Shown here one piece after another: positions 17,841 to 25,642 of a stretch of DNA of 43,490 nucleotides. This DNA comes from Fervidicola ferrireducens (lineage in GTDB: Bacteria; Bacillota; Thermosediminibacteria; Thermosediminibacterales; Thermosediminibacteraceae). Position 1 is the stretch's first letter. Each line of letters opens with the position of its first letter. The position numbers were made by a program, and so were the translations under genes. The notes under the pieces were generated by a model that saw only the letters and a program-made list of their open reading frames with translations, was not told the origin of the DNA and did no database searches. The stretch spans positions 1 through 43,490 of the forward strand of contig NZ_LOED01000019.1 of the NCBI RefSeq assembly GCF_001562425.1. The letters are read 5' to 3'.

Positions 17841-18200
17841 CTATTTCCTGTGGCTTTCCAGCTGCGGCGAATAAATCCAGATAAACTTCAAAGGTTCATC
17901 TCCGGTATTGACGATCGAGTGATATTCTCCTGGAGGATTGTAGATGCAAACACCGGGTTCAATAGGGATTTCTCTGTCCTTTGTAATAAATTTACCTCTG
18001 CCCTGGAAGAAGTACATGACTTCTTCTTCTTTCTCATGCTTGTGTTCAGGAACCATACTCCCTACATAGGTCTCGTTTATTCCCACTGCAAGATTCTTAG
18101 CCCCTACCGTCTTTTCCGAAACTAAAATCCACGACTTTCTTGCAGGTTCCCTGTACTCTCCTTCGACATCCTTAATATTTACCACTTTTACTTCAGCCAT
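17841..18200 (-). CDS. Small cupin protein
   Basis: A single-domain cupin of 119 residues. Motif 1 is visible with H53, H55 and E59 or E60 (PEHKHEKEEE), motif 2 with H94 (PGEYHSI), so a metal site is likely. Such proteins act as sugar isomerases, dioxygenases or small sensors. Its place between the oxidoreductase and TRAP genes suggests it handles or binds the same substrate; no reaction can be assigned. Confidence 0.8.
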   Translation of the reverse strand: MAEVKVVNIKDVEGEYREPARKSWILVSEKTVGAKNLAVGINETYVGSMVPEHKHEKEEEVMYFFQGRGKFITKDREIPIEPGVCIYNPPGEYHSIVNTGDEPLKFIWIYSPQLESHRK

Positions 18201-18249
18201 CTTTTATTCTCCTTTCTAAAATTTTTTTTGCAAATATATCGATTTTTAA

Positions 18250-19980
18250 TTAAAAGGTTTCCGGATCCATCTCGATTTCCCAAATGCTTTCTAGCTCTTC
18301 CTGTGGTATGTCAAACACCTCATTGTTAGGTGGCAACGGTTCCTCTCTCATAAATTCCGGCATCCTCTTAACTTTTTCAGAAACACCCGCGAGCTCGTTA
18401 AACTTTCTTTCCGTCTCGAGGACATCAACGCCCATTCGTTTTATCTCTTCAAAACTCATATCCCAACCGTATCTTCCCTTGCAAAGCATGCTCAGCAATT
18501 CTTTCTTCTTAATAAATGCAGGTCTTACAAACAGGCACACTCCCAATGAATCTATTAGAGCGGCTCTAATCTGCAGCTGTCTGGATATTTGGACTTGCCC
18601 CTCTCTTGCAAGGGGGTTATGTGTCCTTACCGTCTCAAAGGCATTTCCGGCGGTGTGGTCGGCTCCCATTGTTGAAGTGGCGTAAAGCACTCCGTTACCC
18701 TTTAGACCTCTCGGGTCGTATGCAGGCATTGCTTGACCCTTGACCACCGGCACCCTCCTTACTCCGAATGCCTGACCGGTAAATGCAGCTCCGTTTCCAA
18801 TTATCCTTCCCAAATAGGTTCCTTCTCCGATTTGCCGCACTATGTCTTTAGCTCCTTCTGCATCCCCGAACTTCAAGACCCCCGCTTCCATCGCCACGCC
18901 TATAGCGGCACCGCACTCGATGGTATCAACTCCTACCTGATTGCACAAATGATTCAATTCAGCAATGTCATCGATATCGCCAATGCCGCAGTTAGGCCCG
19001 AGAAGTACTACGCTCTCGTACTGCAATGAAGCCACTATCTTCTTCCCTTCCTTGTCCGGGAATACGTTGCTGCACATAATTGTGCATCCCGGAACACACG
19101 GGGTACCCGATTTGCCGCATCCTCCTCTTTCCTTTATAAGTTCCGCCACGCGGGGTCCCGTCATATTTCCTGCAAATTCAAATTGTCCGGAGCTGAAGTT
19201 CCTTGTAGGTAACAAACCCAAATTATTGGCCATTTCCAATATATCTAGGGTGCCATACTTGCGGCGGTTTTGGCTTTTCGGATCTTCCTGCAGTATCCTA
19301 AATACCTCTTTTACCGCAGTGTTCAATAGTTCCGGATCGTAATAATCAGGTTCTACCTGTTTTGAATCATCTATTACTATCGCCTTTATGCCCTTCGATC
19401 CCATCACAGCCCCTAATCCGCCGCGGGCCGCGTACCTTACCTGCTCTCCCCGGTCATCGCTCAAGGCTATTCCTGCAGCATACAACTTCATTTCTCCAGC
19501 AGGCCCTATGCAAATTAATCCACTTCTTTCCCCAAACTCTTTTCTCAAAATCTCAAAAGTCTCGTCAACCAGCTTACCTTTCAGATGAGGAGCATCAATA
19601 AGCTTTGCCTCATCGGCACTTACAAATAGTATTCTAGTCTTAGGCTCTTGGGGAATATCTTCCAGGATTATTGCCTTTACTCCTATCCTTGCCAATCTTT
19701 TTCCCGCATTTCCTCCGACGTTACACTCTTTTACTCCTCCAGTCAGGGGGCTCTTTCCTCCTATTGAAAGTCTGCCCGCTGTGCTCAGGTTGGTATCTGC
19801 AAATAACCCAAGAGATATGATGAGCTTATTATATCTGCCCAACGGCTCGCAGGTGGGAGGCACTTCGTTGAGCAGCGTCTTTGCGATAAAGTGCCTGCCG
19901 CCCCATCTTAGCTCTTGTTCTGTGGGAGCCTTTTCTGTAATTTCACCAGTCCTAGTGTTTACCCTTATTATTCTTTTCAA
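18250..19980 (-). CDS. Aldehyde:ferredoxin oxidoreductase family tungsten (or molybdenum) enzyme
   Basis: The 576-residue protein belongs to the AOR family, oxidising an aldehyde to an acid with ferredoxin as acceptor and using tungsto- or molybdo-bispyranopterin. The N-terminal GGRHFIAKTLLNEVPP, SIGGKSPLTGG, the AYDPRGLKGNGVLYATSTMGADHTAG region and DTIECGAAIG are family marks. Cluster cysteines are C295, C299 and C303 (C-x3-C-x3-C) with C482; C288 lies just before. It starts with TTG eight bases after AAAGGAGG. A MoaD/ThiS-like protein is encoded in the same operon. The role in the pathway (final oxidation of an aldehyde product) is inferred. Confidence 0.93.
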   Translation of the reverse strand: MKRIIRVNTRTGEITEKAPTEQELRWGGRHFIAKTLLNEVPPTCEPLGRYNKLIISLGLFADTNLSTAGRLSIGGKSPLTGGVKECNVGGNAGKRLARIGVKAIILEDIPQEPKTRILFVSADEAKLIDAPHLKGKLVDETFEILRKEFGERSGLICIGPAGEMKLYAAGIALSDDRGEQVRYAARGGLGAVMGSKGIKAIVIDDSKQVEPDYYDPELLNTAVKEVFRILQEDPKSQNRRKYGTLDILEMANNLGLLPTRNFSSGQFEFAGNMTGPRVAELIKERGGCGKSGTPCVPGCTIMCSNVFPDKEGKKIVASLQYESVVLLGPNCGIGDIDDIAELNHLCNQVGVDTIECGAAIGVAMEAGVLKFGDAEGAKDIVRQIGEGTYLGRIIGNGAAFTGQAFGVRRVPVVKGQAMPAYDPRGLKGNGVLYATSTMGADHTAGNAFETVRTHNPLAREGQVQISRQLQIRAALIDSLGVCLFVRPAFIKKKELLSMLCKGRYGWDMSFEEIKRMGVDVLETERKFNELAGVSEKVKRMPEFMREEPLPPNNEVFDIPQEELESIWEIEMDPETF

Positions 19981-19998
19981 CCTCTAAACCTCCTTTGC

Positions 19999-21045
19999 TT
20001 AATTTTCATCGATTATTCTCAAATTTGATCCCACTTTTTTAAGGAGTTCATTCAAAGAACCGGCCAGCTTGTCACTAATTTCTACGCCTTCCTTGAGGCT
20101 CTTTTTCTCTTTTCTATACTCAATTTCGCCAGGTATGAATATTTCTTCCACACCTTCTGCTTTTTTCAAATTCTTGACCATATTGAAATAATTTTCCATC
20201 ATTTCTTTAAAAGATTCCACGTCCATAAAATGAGACACATCTATTACGATACAAGAAGCGCCCACCCCGGTAGGTCCTTCTAACACGTGGAAGGATTTTA
20301 GTTTATTGCCATATCCTGATCCCGCAAGGACCCCCGAGATTATGTCGACAGCCATAGCTAGCGAAGAACCCTTCGGACCGCCAATCGGCATAAGCGAACC
20401 CTCTAAAGCTTTGGCCGGATCGGTGGTAGGTCTACCTTCTGGATCCATCGCCCAATTATCCGGAATGGTCTTGCCATTCCTTAGGGCCTCTCGAATTTTC
20501 CCCCTTGCTACGACACTGGTAGCCATGTCCGCTGTGAAATTCACGGTTTTGGCCGGAATGGAAATCGCTATAGGATTTGTGCCAAGGAATTTTTCCGCCG
20601 CTCCCCAGGGAGCCATAGCAGGCGCCGCATTAGATGACATTATTGCGATCTTACCATTTTCCGCCGCACGCTGCGTGTAGCATCCAAGACATCCCACGTT
20701 ATTTGCATTTCTTATCAAAACCATACCCACACCATACTTTTCGGCTTTTTCCATGGCAATTTCCAAAGCCAAATTAGCTGCTACCATTCCTATTCCATCT
20801 TTGCCGTCAACTAACGCAACAGCTTCTTTGTCTAAAACGACTTCCGGATGGGTCGGTATATTTATCTGTCCTCCTTCCCGGCGCATAGAAATCACGTTCA
20901 ATAGGTATGTACCATGCGTCGATATGCCCCTCATATCTGCCCTTACCAGTATTTCGGATACTGTCCTTGCGTTTTCTGGATTTTCCCCAAGCCCCACCAG
21001 TATCTCATATGCGGCACTCTTTAGAGTTTCAACTGGAATTTTCAT
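19999..21045 (-). CDS. Ldh2/malate-lactate dehydrogenase family NAD(P) oxidoreductase
   Basis: The 348-residue protein is a member of the Ldh2 (YlbC/DlgD/ComC) family, non-Rossmann NAD(P) enzymes that interconvert 2-keto and 2-hydroxy acids. The conserved ADMRGISTHG with H44 is present, as are NNVGCLGCYTQRAAENGKIA and MPIGGPKGSSLAMAVDIISG. ATG 21045 follows AAGGGAG; TTG 21081 and ATG 21054 are possible but less well placed. It lies 36 bases after the RraA-type gene, and may make or reduce the keto acid that the aldolase cleaves. Confidence 0.87.
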   Translation of the reverse strand: MKIPVETLKSAAYEILVGLGENPENARTVSEILVRADMRGISTHGTYLLNVISMRREGGQINIPTHPEVVLDKEAVALVDGKDGIGMVAANLALEIAMEKAEKYGVGMVLIRNANNVGCLGCYTQRAAENGKIAIMSSNAAPAMAPWGAAEKFLGTNPIAISIPAKTVNFTADMATSVVARGKIREALRNGKTIPDNWAMDPEGRPTTDPAKALEGSLMPIGGPKGSSLAMAVDIISGVLAGSGYGNKLKSFHVLEGPTGVGASCIVIDVSHFMDVESFKEMMENYFNMVKNLKKAEGVEEIFIPGEIEYRKEKKSLKEGVEISDKLAGSLNELLKKVGSNLRIIDEN

Positions 21046-21081
21046 ACGCTCCATTTCTCCCTTCAAGAAATAAGATGGCAA

Positions 21082-21753
21082 CTACTCTTCTACTAATCCC
21101 AATCTTTCAAAAACTTCGGTCAGCTTGTTGTATTCCACGCTAGATATACCCGTACTCAGAGCTTGTTTTTTGATTTCTTCGTCCTCTACCCTCTTTTTAG
21201 ATTTTTTCAGCACCTCTTCGCACTCTTCTCTTTTTATTACCACAATACCATCATCGTCGCCCAAAATAAGGTCTCCCGGCTCTACAATAACTCCTCCTAA
21301 AACTATCGGATAATTTATCAACCCCAGTGAATTTTTAGAAGTCCCTCTTATGGAAAAGCCCCTGCAGAATACGGGAAATCCCATTTCGATTATTTCGCTA
21401 GAATCTCGAATGCATCCGTCTATTACAAGTCCTCCTATTTTCCTCGCCATCGCTGAGACGGTCATGAGACCTCCCCAATAGCCGTATTCGTAAGCACCGT
21501 TAGTAACAGCTACAATAACATCACCTTCGGTCGCGATTTCCAGAGCTTTGTGCAGCATAAGATTGTCGCCTGGCATGCACTGGACCGTTAACGCAGGACC
21601 GCATACCTTCATTCCCTTGCTTATAGGCTTTATCAGATATGAAACCGCCCCTTTTTTGCCCGAAGCTTCGTGAGCCGTTGCCGAGGAAATATCTTTAAAG
21701 GCCTCTATTATTTCACGTTCGGGCTTTTTCACATTTTTTATCACATGAACCAA
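21082..21753 (-). CDS. RraA/HMG-CHA aldolase family protein
   Basis: A 223-residue protein of the RraA-like fold. The aldolase members cleave 4-hydroxy-2-oxo acids to pyruvate or oxaloacetate. GGLMTVSAMARKIGGLVIDG followed by CIRD (R116, D117) matches the active-site pattern of 4-hydroxy-4-methyl-2-oxoglutarate aldolase rather than the pure RNase E inhibitor RraA, and a Gram-positive host argues for the enzyme. TTG 21753 lies eight bases after AGGGGG. In the cluster it would produce the C3 fragment from a keto acid. Confidence 0.8.
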   Translation of the reverse strand: MVHVIKNVKKPEREIIEAFKDISSATAHEASGKKGAVSYLIKPISKGMKVCGPALTVQCMPGDNLMLHKALEIATEGDVIVAVTNGAYEYGYWGGLMTVSAMARKIGGLVIDGCIRDSSEIIEMGFPVFCRGFSIRGTSKNSLGLINYPIVLGGVIVEPGDLILGDDDGIVVIKREECEEVLKKSKKRVEDEEIKKQALSTGISSVEYNKLTEVFERLGLVEE

Positions 21754-21788
21754 TTTGACAACCCCCTAAAATAAGATTGCAAAGAGAA

Positions 21789-22007
21789 TTATCCGCCAAA
21801 TGGAACTATATAAAAATGGACTTCATCCTCATCTTTTATTAAATCGTCATCATTTAGCGTTTTGCCGCCTTTTATAAAGACTATATGTTCTTGTAGATTC
21901 TCAGGTATATTGAGAAATCTTACTACATTGCTCAACTTTTCTTCCCCAGCAATATGAAGCTCTTTTGAATAGATCTCCAGCATTCCGTGCCCTATGAATT
22001 TAGTCAT
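21789..22007 (-). CDS. MoaD/ThiS-like beta-grasp sulfur carrier
   Basis: The 72-residue protein has the ubiquitin-like beta-grasp pattern and ends in PFGG, the diglycine tail that is adenylated and thiocarboxylated. ATG 22007 follows GGAGG by eight bases; a longer frame from 22037 would overlap the operator. Genes of this type beside AOR genes are thought to serve the pterin cofactor (dithiolene sulfur) of the tungsten enzyme. No MoaE or MoeB partner lies nearby. Confidence 0.78.
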   Translation of the reverse strand: MTKFIGHGMLEIYSKELHIAGEEKLSNVVRFLNIPENLQEHIVFIKGGKTLNDDDLIKDEDEVHFYIVPFGG

Positions 22008-22027
22008 GATTTTGTCCTCCAAGCTAG

Positions 22028-22047
22028 GGTATATCACTGATATATCA
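22028..22047. promoter_or_regulatory. GntR operator copy upstream of the MoaD-like gene
   Basis: TGATATATCA at 22038-22047 in the gap between gntR and the MoaD-like gene. The adjacent bases also hold a direct repeat TATATCAC (22030-22037 and 22041-22048). Its outer half is less similar to the other two copies. Confidence 0.6.
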
Positions 22048-22062
22048 CATCGGAGAAAAAAT

Positions 22063-22731
22063 TTATTTAATTCTCATATAACCTGCCTTTATGCGTTCTT
22101 TTGAATTTTCTATATGCTTACTTAAAACTTCCAACGCTTTCCCCAAATCTTTCCTTTCAATACAATCCAGCAACTCCATATGTTCAACTATTGCCGCATC
22201 ACTTATGCCCTCGGCTATATTTTTAGAACATATAAAATACTGTTCCCTCAAATTCTTGTATAACCCTGACAAATACTTATTATTGTATAAGTCTATAAAT
22301 ACCTCGTGAAATTTCTGGTCCGCTTTCACGAAATCGTGGACTCGCTTCTCCTCAAAGCTCCTTCTTTGCTTTTCCAGGCACTCCTTCATCTGCTTTATAT
22401 GACTCTCATCAATTTGATCAAACACTTTTTGTAAAATGAATATTTCTATACATTCTCTTGCTTCATAAATCTGAAGTATTTCATCTAATCCTATTGCATT
22501 AGCAAAAAAACCAACTTTAGGAACAAGCTCCAAAAAACCTTCCTTATGAAGCCTTAAAAAAGCCTCTCTTACAGGGGTGTAACTCATATTAATTTCTTCG
22601 GCAACCTTTCGAATGCTAAGATAGCTGCCTTTTTTCATATGAAGAAGCTTTTCCTTTATTATGTGATATGCTTTATCACTTAATGTTTCGATCCTAACTT
22701 CTTCTCTAGCGTCATTTGTCCTATTTGCCAA
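22063..22731 (-). CDS. GntR-family transcription regulator (FadR/FCD subgroup), cluster regulator
   Basis: The 222-residue protein has a GntR winged helix at about 15-80 (AYHIIKEKLLHMKKG, IRKVAEEINMSYTPVREAFLRLHKEGFLE) and an FCD ligand domain of helices after it, with acid and histidine residues (E119 region, HEVF, EHMELL) suited to metal and carboxylate binding. It starts with TTG ten bases after GGAGG. It is the first gene of the long catabolic operon, with an operator palindrome just past the promoter, so it most likely represses its own operon until the substrate or an acid intermediate binds. Confidence 0.9.
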   Translation of the reverse strand: MANRTNDAREEVRIETLSDKAYHIIKEKLLHMKKGSYLSIRKVAEEINMSYTPVREAFLRLHKEGFLELVPKVGFFANAIGLDEILQIYEARECIEIFILQKVFDQIDESHIKQMKECLEKQRRSFEEKRVHDFVKADQKFHEVFIDLYNNKYLSGLYKNLREQYFICSKNIAEGISDAAIVEHMELLDCIERKDLGKALEVLSKHIENSKERIKAGYMRIK

Positions 22732-22780
22732 TGTATATTTTCCTCCCGACTATTATTAAAAACCCACCTTTTTTTATTAC

Positions 22781-22800
22781 GATGTTTTACTGATATATCA
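22781..22800. promoter_or_regulatory. GntR operator at the operon promoter
   Basis: GATGTTTTACTGATATATCA, containing the perfect palindrome TGATATATCA (22791-22800). It begins ten bases after the -10 element on the minus strand, so a bound protein would block transcription. Nearly identical to the copy at 13593-13612. Confidence 0.72.
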
Positions 22801-22809
22801 TCGTTTTTT

Positions 22810-22838
22810 ATTTTAACTCCCCATTCTTAAAATGTCAA
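22810..22838 (-). promoter_or_regulatory. Promoter of the 13-gene catabolic operon
   Basis: On the minus strand a perfect TTGACA (22833-22838) and TAAAAT (22810-22815) are 17 bases apart. Transcription would start near 22803, about 70 bases before gntR. Confidence 0.85.
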
Positions 22839-22884
22839 TAAGTTTAATTTTTGATACTATTTTTTTATATTGATATTTTTTTAA

Positions 22885-22911
22885 CAAAAAGAAAAGCCCT
22901 TTTTAAGGGCT
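22885..22911 (-). terminator. glnA terminator
   Basis: AGCCCTT (22895-22901) and AAGGGCT (22905-22911) pair around a 3-nt loop, followed on the minus strand by TTTTCTTTTTGTT. It begins nine bases after the glnA stop codon. Confidence 0.88.
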
Positions 22912-22919
22912 CAGTCAAG

Positions 22920-24254
22920 CTAAAATATGCCAAGATACTGGTCAAGTTCCCACTGATGGACCTGCATCCTGTAAGTGTCCCACTCTATGAGCTTGGCCTT
23001 CACGAAATGCTCGTAGACGTGAGGGCCGAGCGTCTGTTTTATGACCTCATCTTTGGAAAGGTACTCCAATGCCTCTTTCAGGCTACCCGGCAGACTTTCA
23101 ATGCCTGCCGCCAACCTTTCAGCCGGCGTCATCTCGTAAATGTTGTCGAAGGTCTGGGGGCCCGGGTCTATTTTGTTTTCTATGCCGTCAAGCCCTGCAG
23201 CAAGAATTACGGCCAATGCAAGATAGGGATTTGCCGAGGGATCGGGACTTCTTAATTCTATCCTGCTGCCGTTTCCGCGCGAAGAAGGAACCCTTATCAG
23301 GGCGCTTCTGTTTTTCGTAGACCACGAAATGTATACAGGCGCCTCATATCCCGGGACCAACCTTTTGTACGAATTTACTGTGGGGTTGGTAATAGCCGTG
23401 AAGCCCTTTACATGGTGCAATATGCCGCCAATGAAATATTTGGCTACCTGAGAAAGTCCCGTTTCCTCGTCGTTTTCATCGTAAAATGCATTTACCCCGT
23501 CTTTGAAGAGCGACATGTGAAGGTGCATTCCGGAGCCGTTTTCACCGAAGATGGGCTTGGGCATGAAGGTGGCATAAAGTCCGTGCTCCATGGCTATGGC
23601 TTTTGTCACAAATTTAAAGGTCACTATGTTGTCGGCGGCTCTGAGGGCGGGAGCGTACTTAAAGTCGATTTCATGCTGTCCCGGCGCCACTTCGTGGTGA
23701 GAAGCTTCCACTTCAAAACCCATTTCCTCCAGGGCCAGTACTATATCGCGCCTGGCGTTTTCCCCCAGGTCTACCGGCGAAAGGTCGAAATAGCTACCCT
23801 TATCGTTGGTAACTGTAGTGGGTCGTCCGTTTTCATCCAGCTGGAACAGGAAAAACTCCGGTTCTGGACCCACGTAAAACTCGTATCCCATATTCCTGGC
23901 CCTTTCGCAAACTTTCTTCAATATAGTCCTGGGACAACCTATAAAAGGCTGGCCGTCGGGCATGTAAACGTCGCACATGAGCCTTGCCTCGGCGCCTTTT
24001 CTGGGTTTCCACGGCAGGATGGTAAAGGTGTCGTAATCGGGCATCAGGTACATATCCGACTCTTGAATTCTCGTGAAGCCTTCGATCGACGAACCGTCAA
24101 ACATGATTTTTCCGTCCAGAGCTTCTTCCAGTTGGTCCACCGTTATGGTGACATTTTTAATTATTCCGAGGATATCGGTGAATTGAAGGCGGATGAACTT
24201 AACATCGAGTTCTTCGGCCTTTCTCATGATATCCTCTTTCGTGAACCTGGCCAT
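22920..24254 (-). CDS. glnA: Glutamine synthetase type I
   Basis: Makes glutamine from glutamate, ammonia and ATP. The 444-residue protein is of GSI-alpha length and shows [38 protein letters not shown] and [17 protein letters not shown] with metal, ammonia and ATP site residues. ATG 24254 follows GGAGGAGGGG. It is divergent from glnR, with a GlnR-like box over its -35. GSI-alpha enzymes are controlled by feedback inhibition and by binding GlnR rather than by adenylylation. Confidence 0.97.
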   Translation of the reverse strand: MARFTKEDIMRKAEELDVKFIRLQFTDILGIIKNVTITVDQLEEALDGKIMFDGSSIEGFTRIQESDMYLMPDYDTFTILPWKPRKGAEARLMCDVYMPDGQPFIGCPRTILKKVCERARNMGYEFYVGPEPEFFLFQLDENGRPTTVTNDKGSYFDLSPVDLGENARRDIVLALEEMGFEVEASHHEVAPGQHEIDFKYAPALRAADNIVTFKFVTKAIAMEHGLYATFMPKPIFGENGSGMHLHMSLFKDGVNAFYDENDEETGLSQVAKYFIGGILHHVKGFTAITNPTVNSYKRLVPGYEAPVYISWSTKNRSALIRVPSSRGNGSRIELRSPDPSANPYLALAVILAAGLDGIENKIDPGPQTFDNIYEMTPAERLAAGIESLPGSLKEALEYLSKDEVIKQTLGPHVYEHFVKAKLIEWDTYRMQVHQWELDQYLGIF

Positions 24255-24288
24255 AAAAAGCCCCTCCTCCGTATTTACTTCTAGCGGG

Positions 24289-24318
24289 ATGATATCATAA
24301 ATGTAAAGTTACGTCAAA
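24289..24318 (-). promoter_or_regulatory. glnA promoter with overlapping GlnR box
   Basis: On the minus strand TTGACG (24312-24317) and TATCAT (24289-24294) are 17 bases apart. TGTAAAGTTACGTCAAA (plus strand, 24302-24318) fits the GlnR/TnrA consensus TGTNA-N7-TNACA in one half perfectly and with one mismatch in the other, and it covers the -35. Confidence 0.7.
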
Positions 24319-24378
24319 TTTATGTAAGGTTTTTTTAATTTCTCCGCAAATATTTAACATTGCATGTTTTTCCCATTA

Positions 24379-24407
24379 TTGACTATACTATTGTTTTTTG
24401 TTAGAAT
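24379..24407 (+). promoter_or_regulatory. glnR promoter
   Basis: TTGACT (24379-24384) and TAGAAT (24402-24407) with a 17-base spacer. A GGGGAGGGATG ribosome site follows before the ATG at 24436. Confidence 0.75.
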
Positions 24408-24435
24408 AGTATTAAAATAGGGGAGGGATGATACG

Positions 24436-24783
24436 ATGGCATCTGAAGGCAAGGGCCTTTATCCCATAGGTGATGTCGAAAAGAAAACCGGTCTATCTGC
24501 GCGGCAAATCAGATATTACGAAAGCATGGGGCTTATAAGTCCGGCTCGTACGAGCGGGGGCCAGAGGCGTTACACGGATGGAGACATTCTAAGACTTATC
24601 AGGATAAAACAGATGAAGGACAGCGGTTTTGACCTCAAATCCATAAAGGAGAAGATTCAGATATTCGAGCGGAACCTGCAGGAACTTTCCGTGGACGATA
24701 TTTCGTCCGAACGCGCCGTACTCTCTTCCCTGTTTCCGGTTTCCAACCGAGCGGTTTTGATGAAATTGCTCGAAAAAAAATAA
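24436..24783 (+). CDS. glnR: GlnR-type MerR-family nitrogen regulator
   Basis: The 115-residue protein has a MerR DNA-binding domain at about 8-77 with GLSARQIRYYESMGLISPARTSGGQRRYTD in it (split here as two runs: GLSARQIRYYESMGL and ISPARTSGGQRRYTD), the wording typical of GlnR/TnrA. A hydrophobic C-terminal tail (about 94-115, ALFPVSNRA-like SSLFPVSNRAVLMKLL) would be the part that binds feedback-inhibited glutamine synthetase. It is divergent from glnA, the usual partner, and ends at a terminator. Confidence 0.86.
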   Translation: MASEGKGLYPIGDVEKKTGLSARQIRYYESMGLISPARTSGGQRRYTDGDILRLIRIKQMKDSGFDLKSIKEKIQIFERNLQELSVDDISSERAVLSSLFPVSNRAVLMKLLEKK

Positions 24784-24810
24784 AATCCTTGCTGCCCTAG
24801 CAAGGATTTT
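24782..24810. terminator. Bidirectional terminator between glnR and the second gntR
   Basis: AAAATCCTTGCT (24782-24793) and AGCAAGGATTTT (24799-24810) form a 12-bp perfect stem with a 5-nt loop and A/T ends on both sides. It overlaps the last codons of the minus-strand gene. Confidence 0.88.
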
Positions 24811-25489
24811 CCGTGCTGCGGTACAATTTGTGCCCCTCCAGATACGGATGGAGATTTTTCCTTGCCTTTTCCACGTGCTTTATCATGGCCCTTTCCGCCG
24901 CTTCAGGGTCCTTTGCGGCCAAGGCGTTGTATATCTCTTTGTGCTCTTCCAATGAAACCGGCGCCCTTCCGCCGCTTTTGATGGAAACCAACCGGGCCCT
25001 CTGAATGAAATGGTGGAAATTGGTGAGCACAGATTCTAAGGGCCTGCTCTTGCATGCCCTGAATATGATATCGTGGAATCGGGTATCCAGTTCCGATACC
25101 TTGTCTATTTCCCCTTTTTTCGTGTAGAATTCCATAAGGTCTACCACATCTTTAAGTTCTTTGAGCTGTTCGGGGGTTATCTTCTCCGCAGCCCACCTAG
25201 CAGCAAGGCCTTCGATCATTTTTCTTATCGTATAAATATCTTCCACATCCTGTTCCGTGACGCCCTCAACTATTACCCCCTTATTCGGGATACTGGAAAC
25301 CAATCCCTCTAACTCCAGCTGCCTTATGGCTTCCCTCACCGGAGTGCGGCTCACGCCTAGTTCCCTTGCTATCTTCATCTCTATAAGACTTTCGCCGGGC
25401 TTGTATACACCGTTCAGTATAGCGTTCTTCAGATGCTGATATATTTTGTATCTAAGGGAAGACCCGGACTCCTGGGGTGGAGTTAGCAT
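24797..25489 (-). CDS. GntR-family regulator (FCD subgroup)
   Basis: A 230-residue FadR-type regulator. The winged helix is at about 13-77 (LRYKIYQHLKNAILNGVYKP, LIEMKIARELGVSRTPVREA, IRQLELEGLV), followed by an FCD helical domain with D and H residues suited to metal binding (DTRFHD, EEHKEIYNAL, MIKHVEKAR). ATG 25489 follows AAGGAGGGCAGG. It is divergent from the small EamA transporter gene, a possible target. The ligand is unknown. It differs from the cluster GntR at 22063-22731. Confidence 0.88.
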   Translation of the reverse strand: MLTPPQESGSSLRYKIYQHLKNAILNGVYKPGESLIEMKIARELGVSRTPVREAIRQLELEGLVSSIPNKGVIVEGVTEQDVEDIYTIRKMIEGLAARWAAEKITPEQLKELKDVVDLMEFYTKKGEIDKVSELDTRFHDIIFRACKSRPLESVLTNFHHFIQRARLVSIKSGGRAPVSLEEHKEIYNALAAKDPEAAERAMIKHVEKARKNLHPYLEGHKLYRSTENPC

Positions 25490-25550
25490 AACCTGCCCTC
25501 CTTGTTATTTTCACAGCTTTCACTACTATTTTACTACATGTTTTGCAATT

Positions 25551-25578
25551 TTGAAAGCCGGGATTTTGATGATATAAT
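25551..25578 (+). promoter_or_regulatory. Promoter of the EamA-like gene
   Basis: TTGAAA (25551-25556) and TATAAT (25573-25578) with a 16-base spacer, about 60 bases before the ATG at 25643. It lies in the region shared with the divergent GntR gene. Confidence 0.72.
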
Positions 25579-25642
25579 ATTTACACAAAACTCCCGGCAT
25601 CATGATCGTATTTTTAAGTACTAAGTACAAAGGAGGATTGGC

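Noticed and set aside
23412-24284. 290-codon open frame on the plus strand across glnA
   Set aside because: It is antisense to a clear glutamine synthetase gene and has no family pattern or ribosome site.
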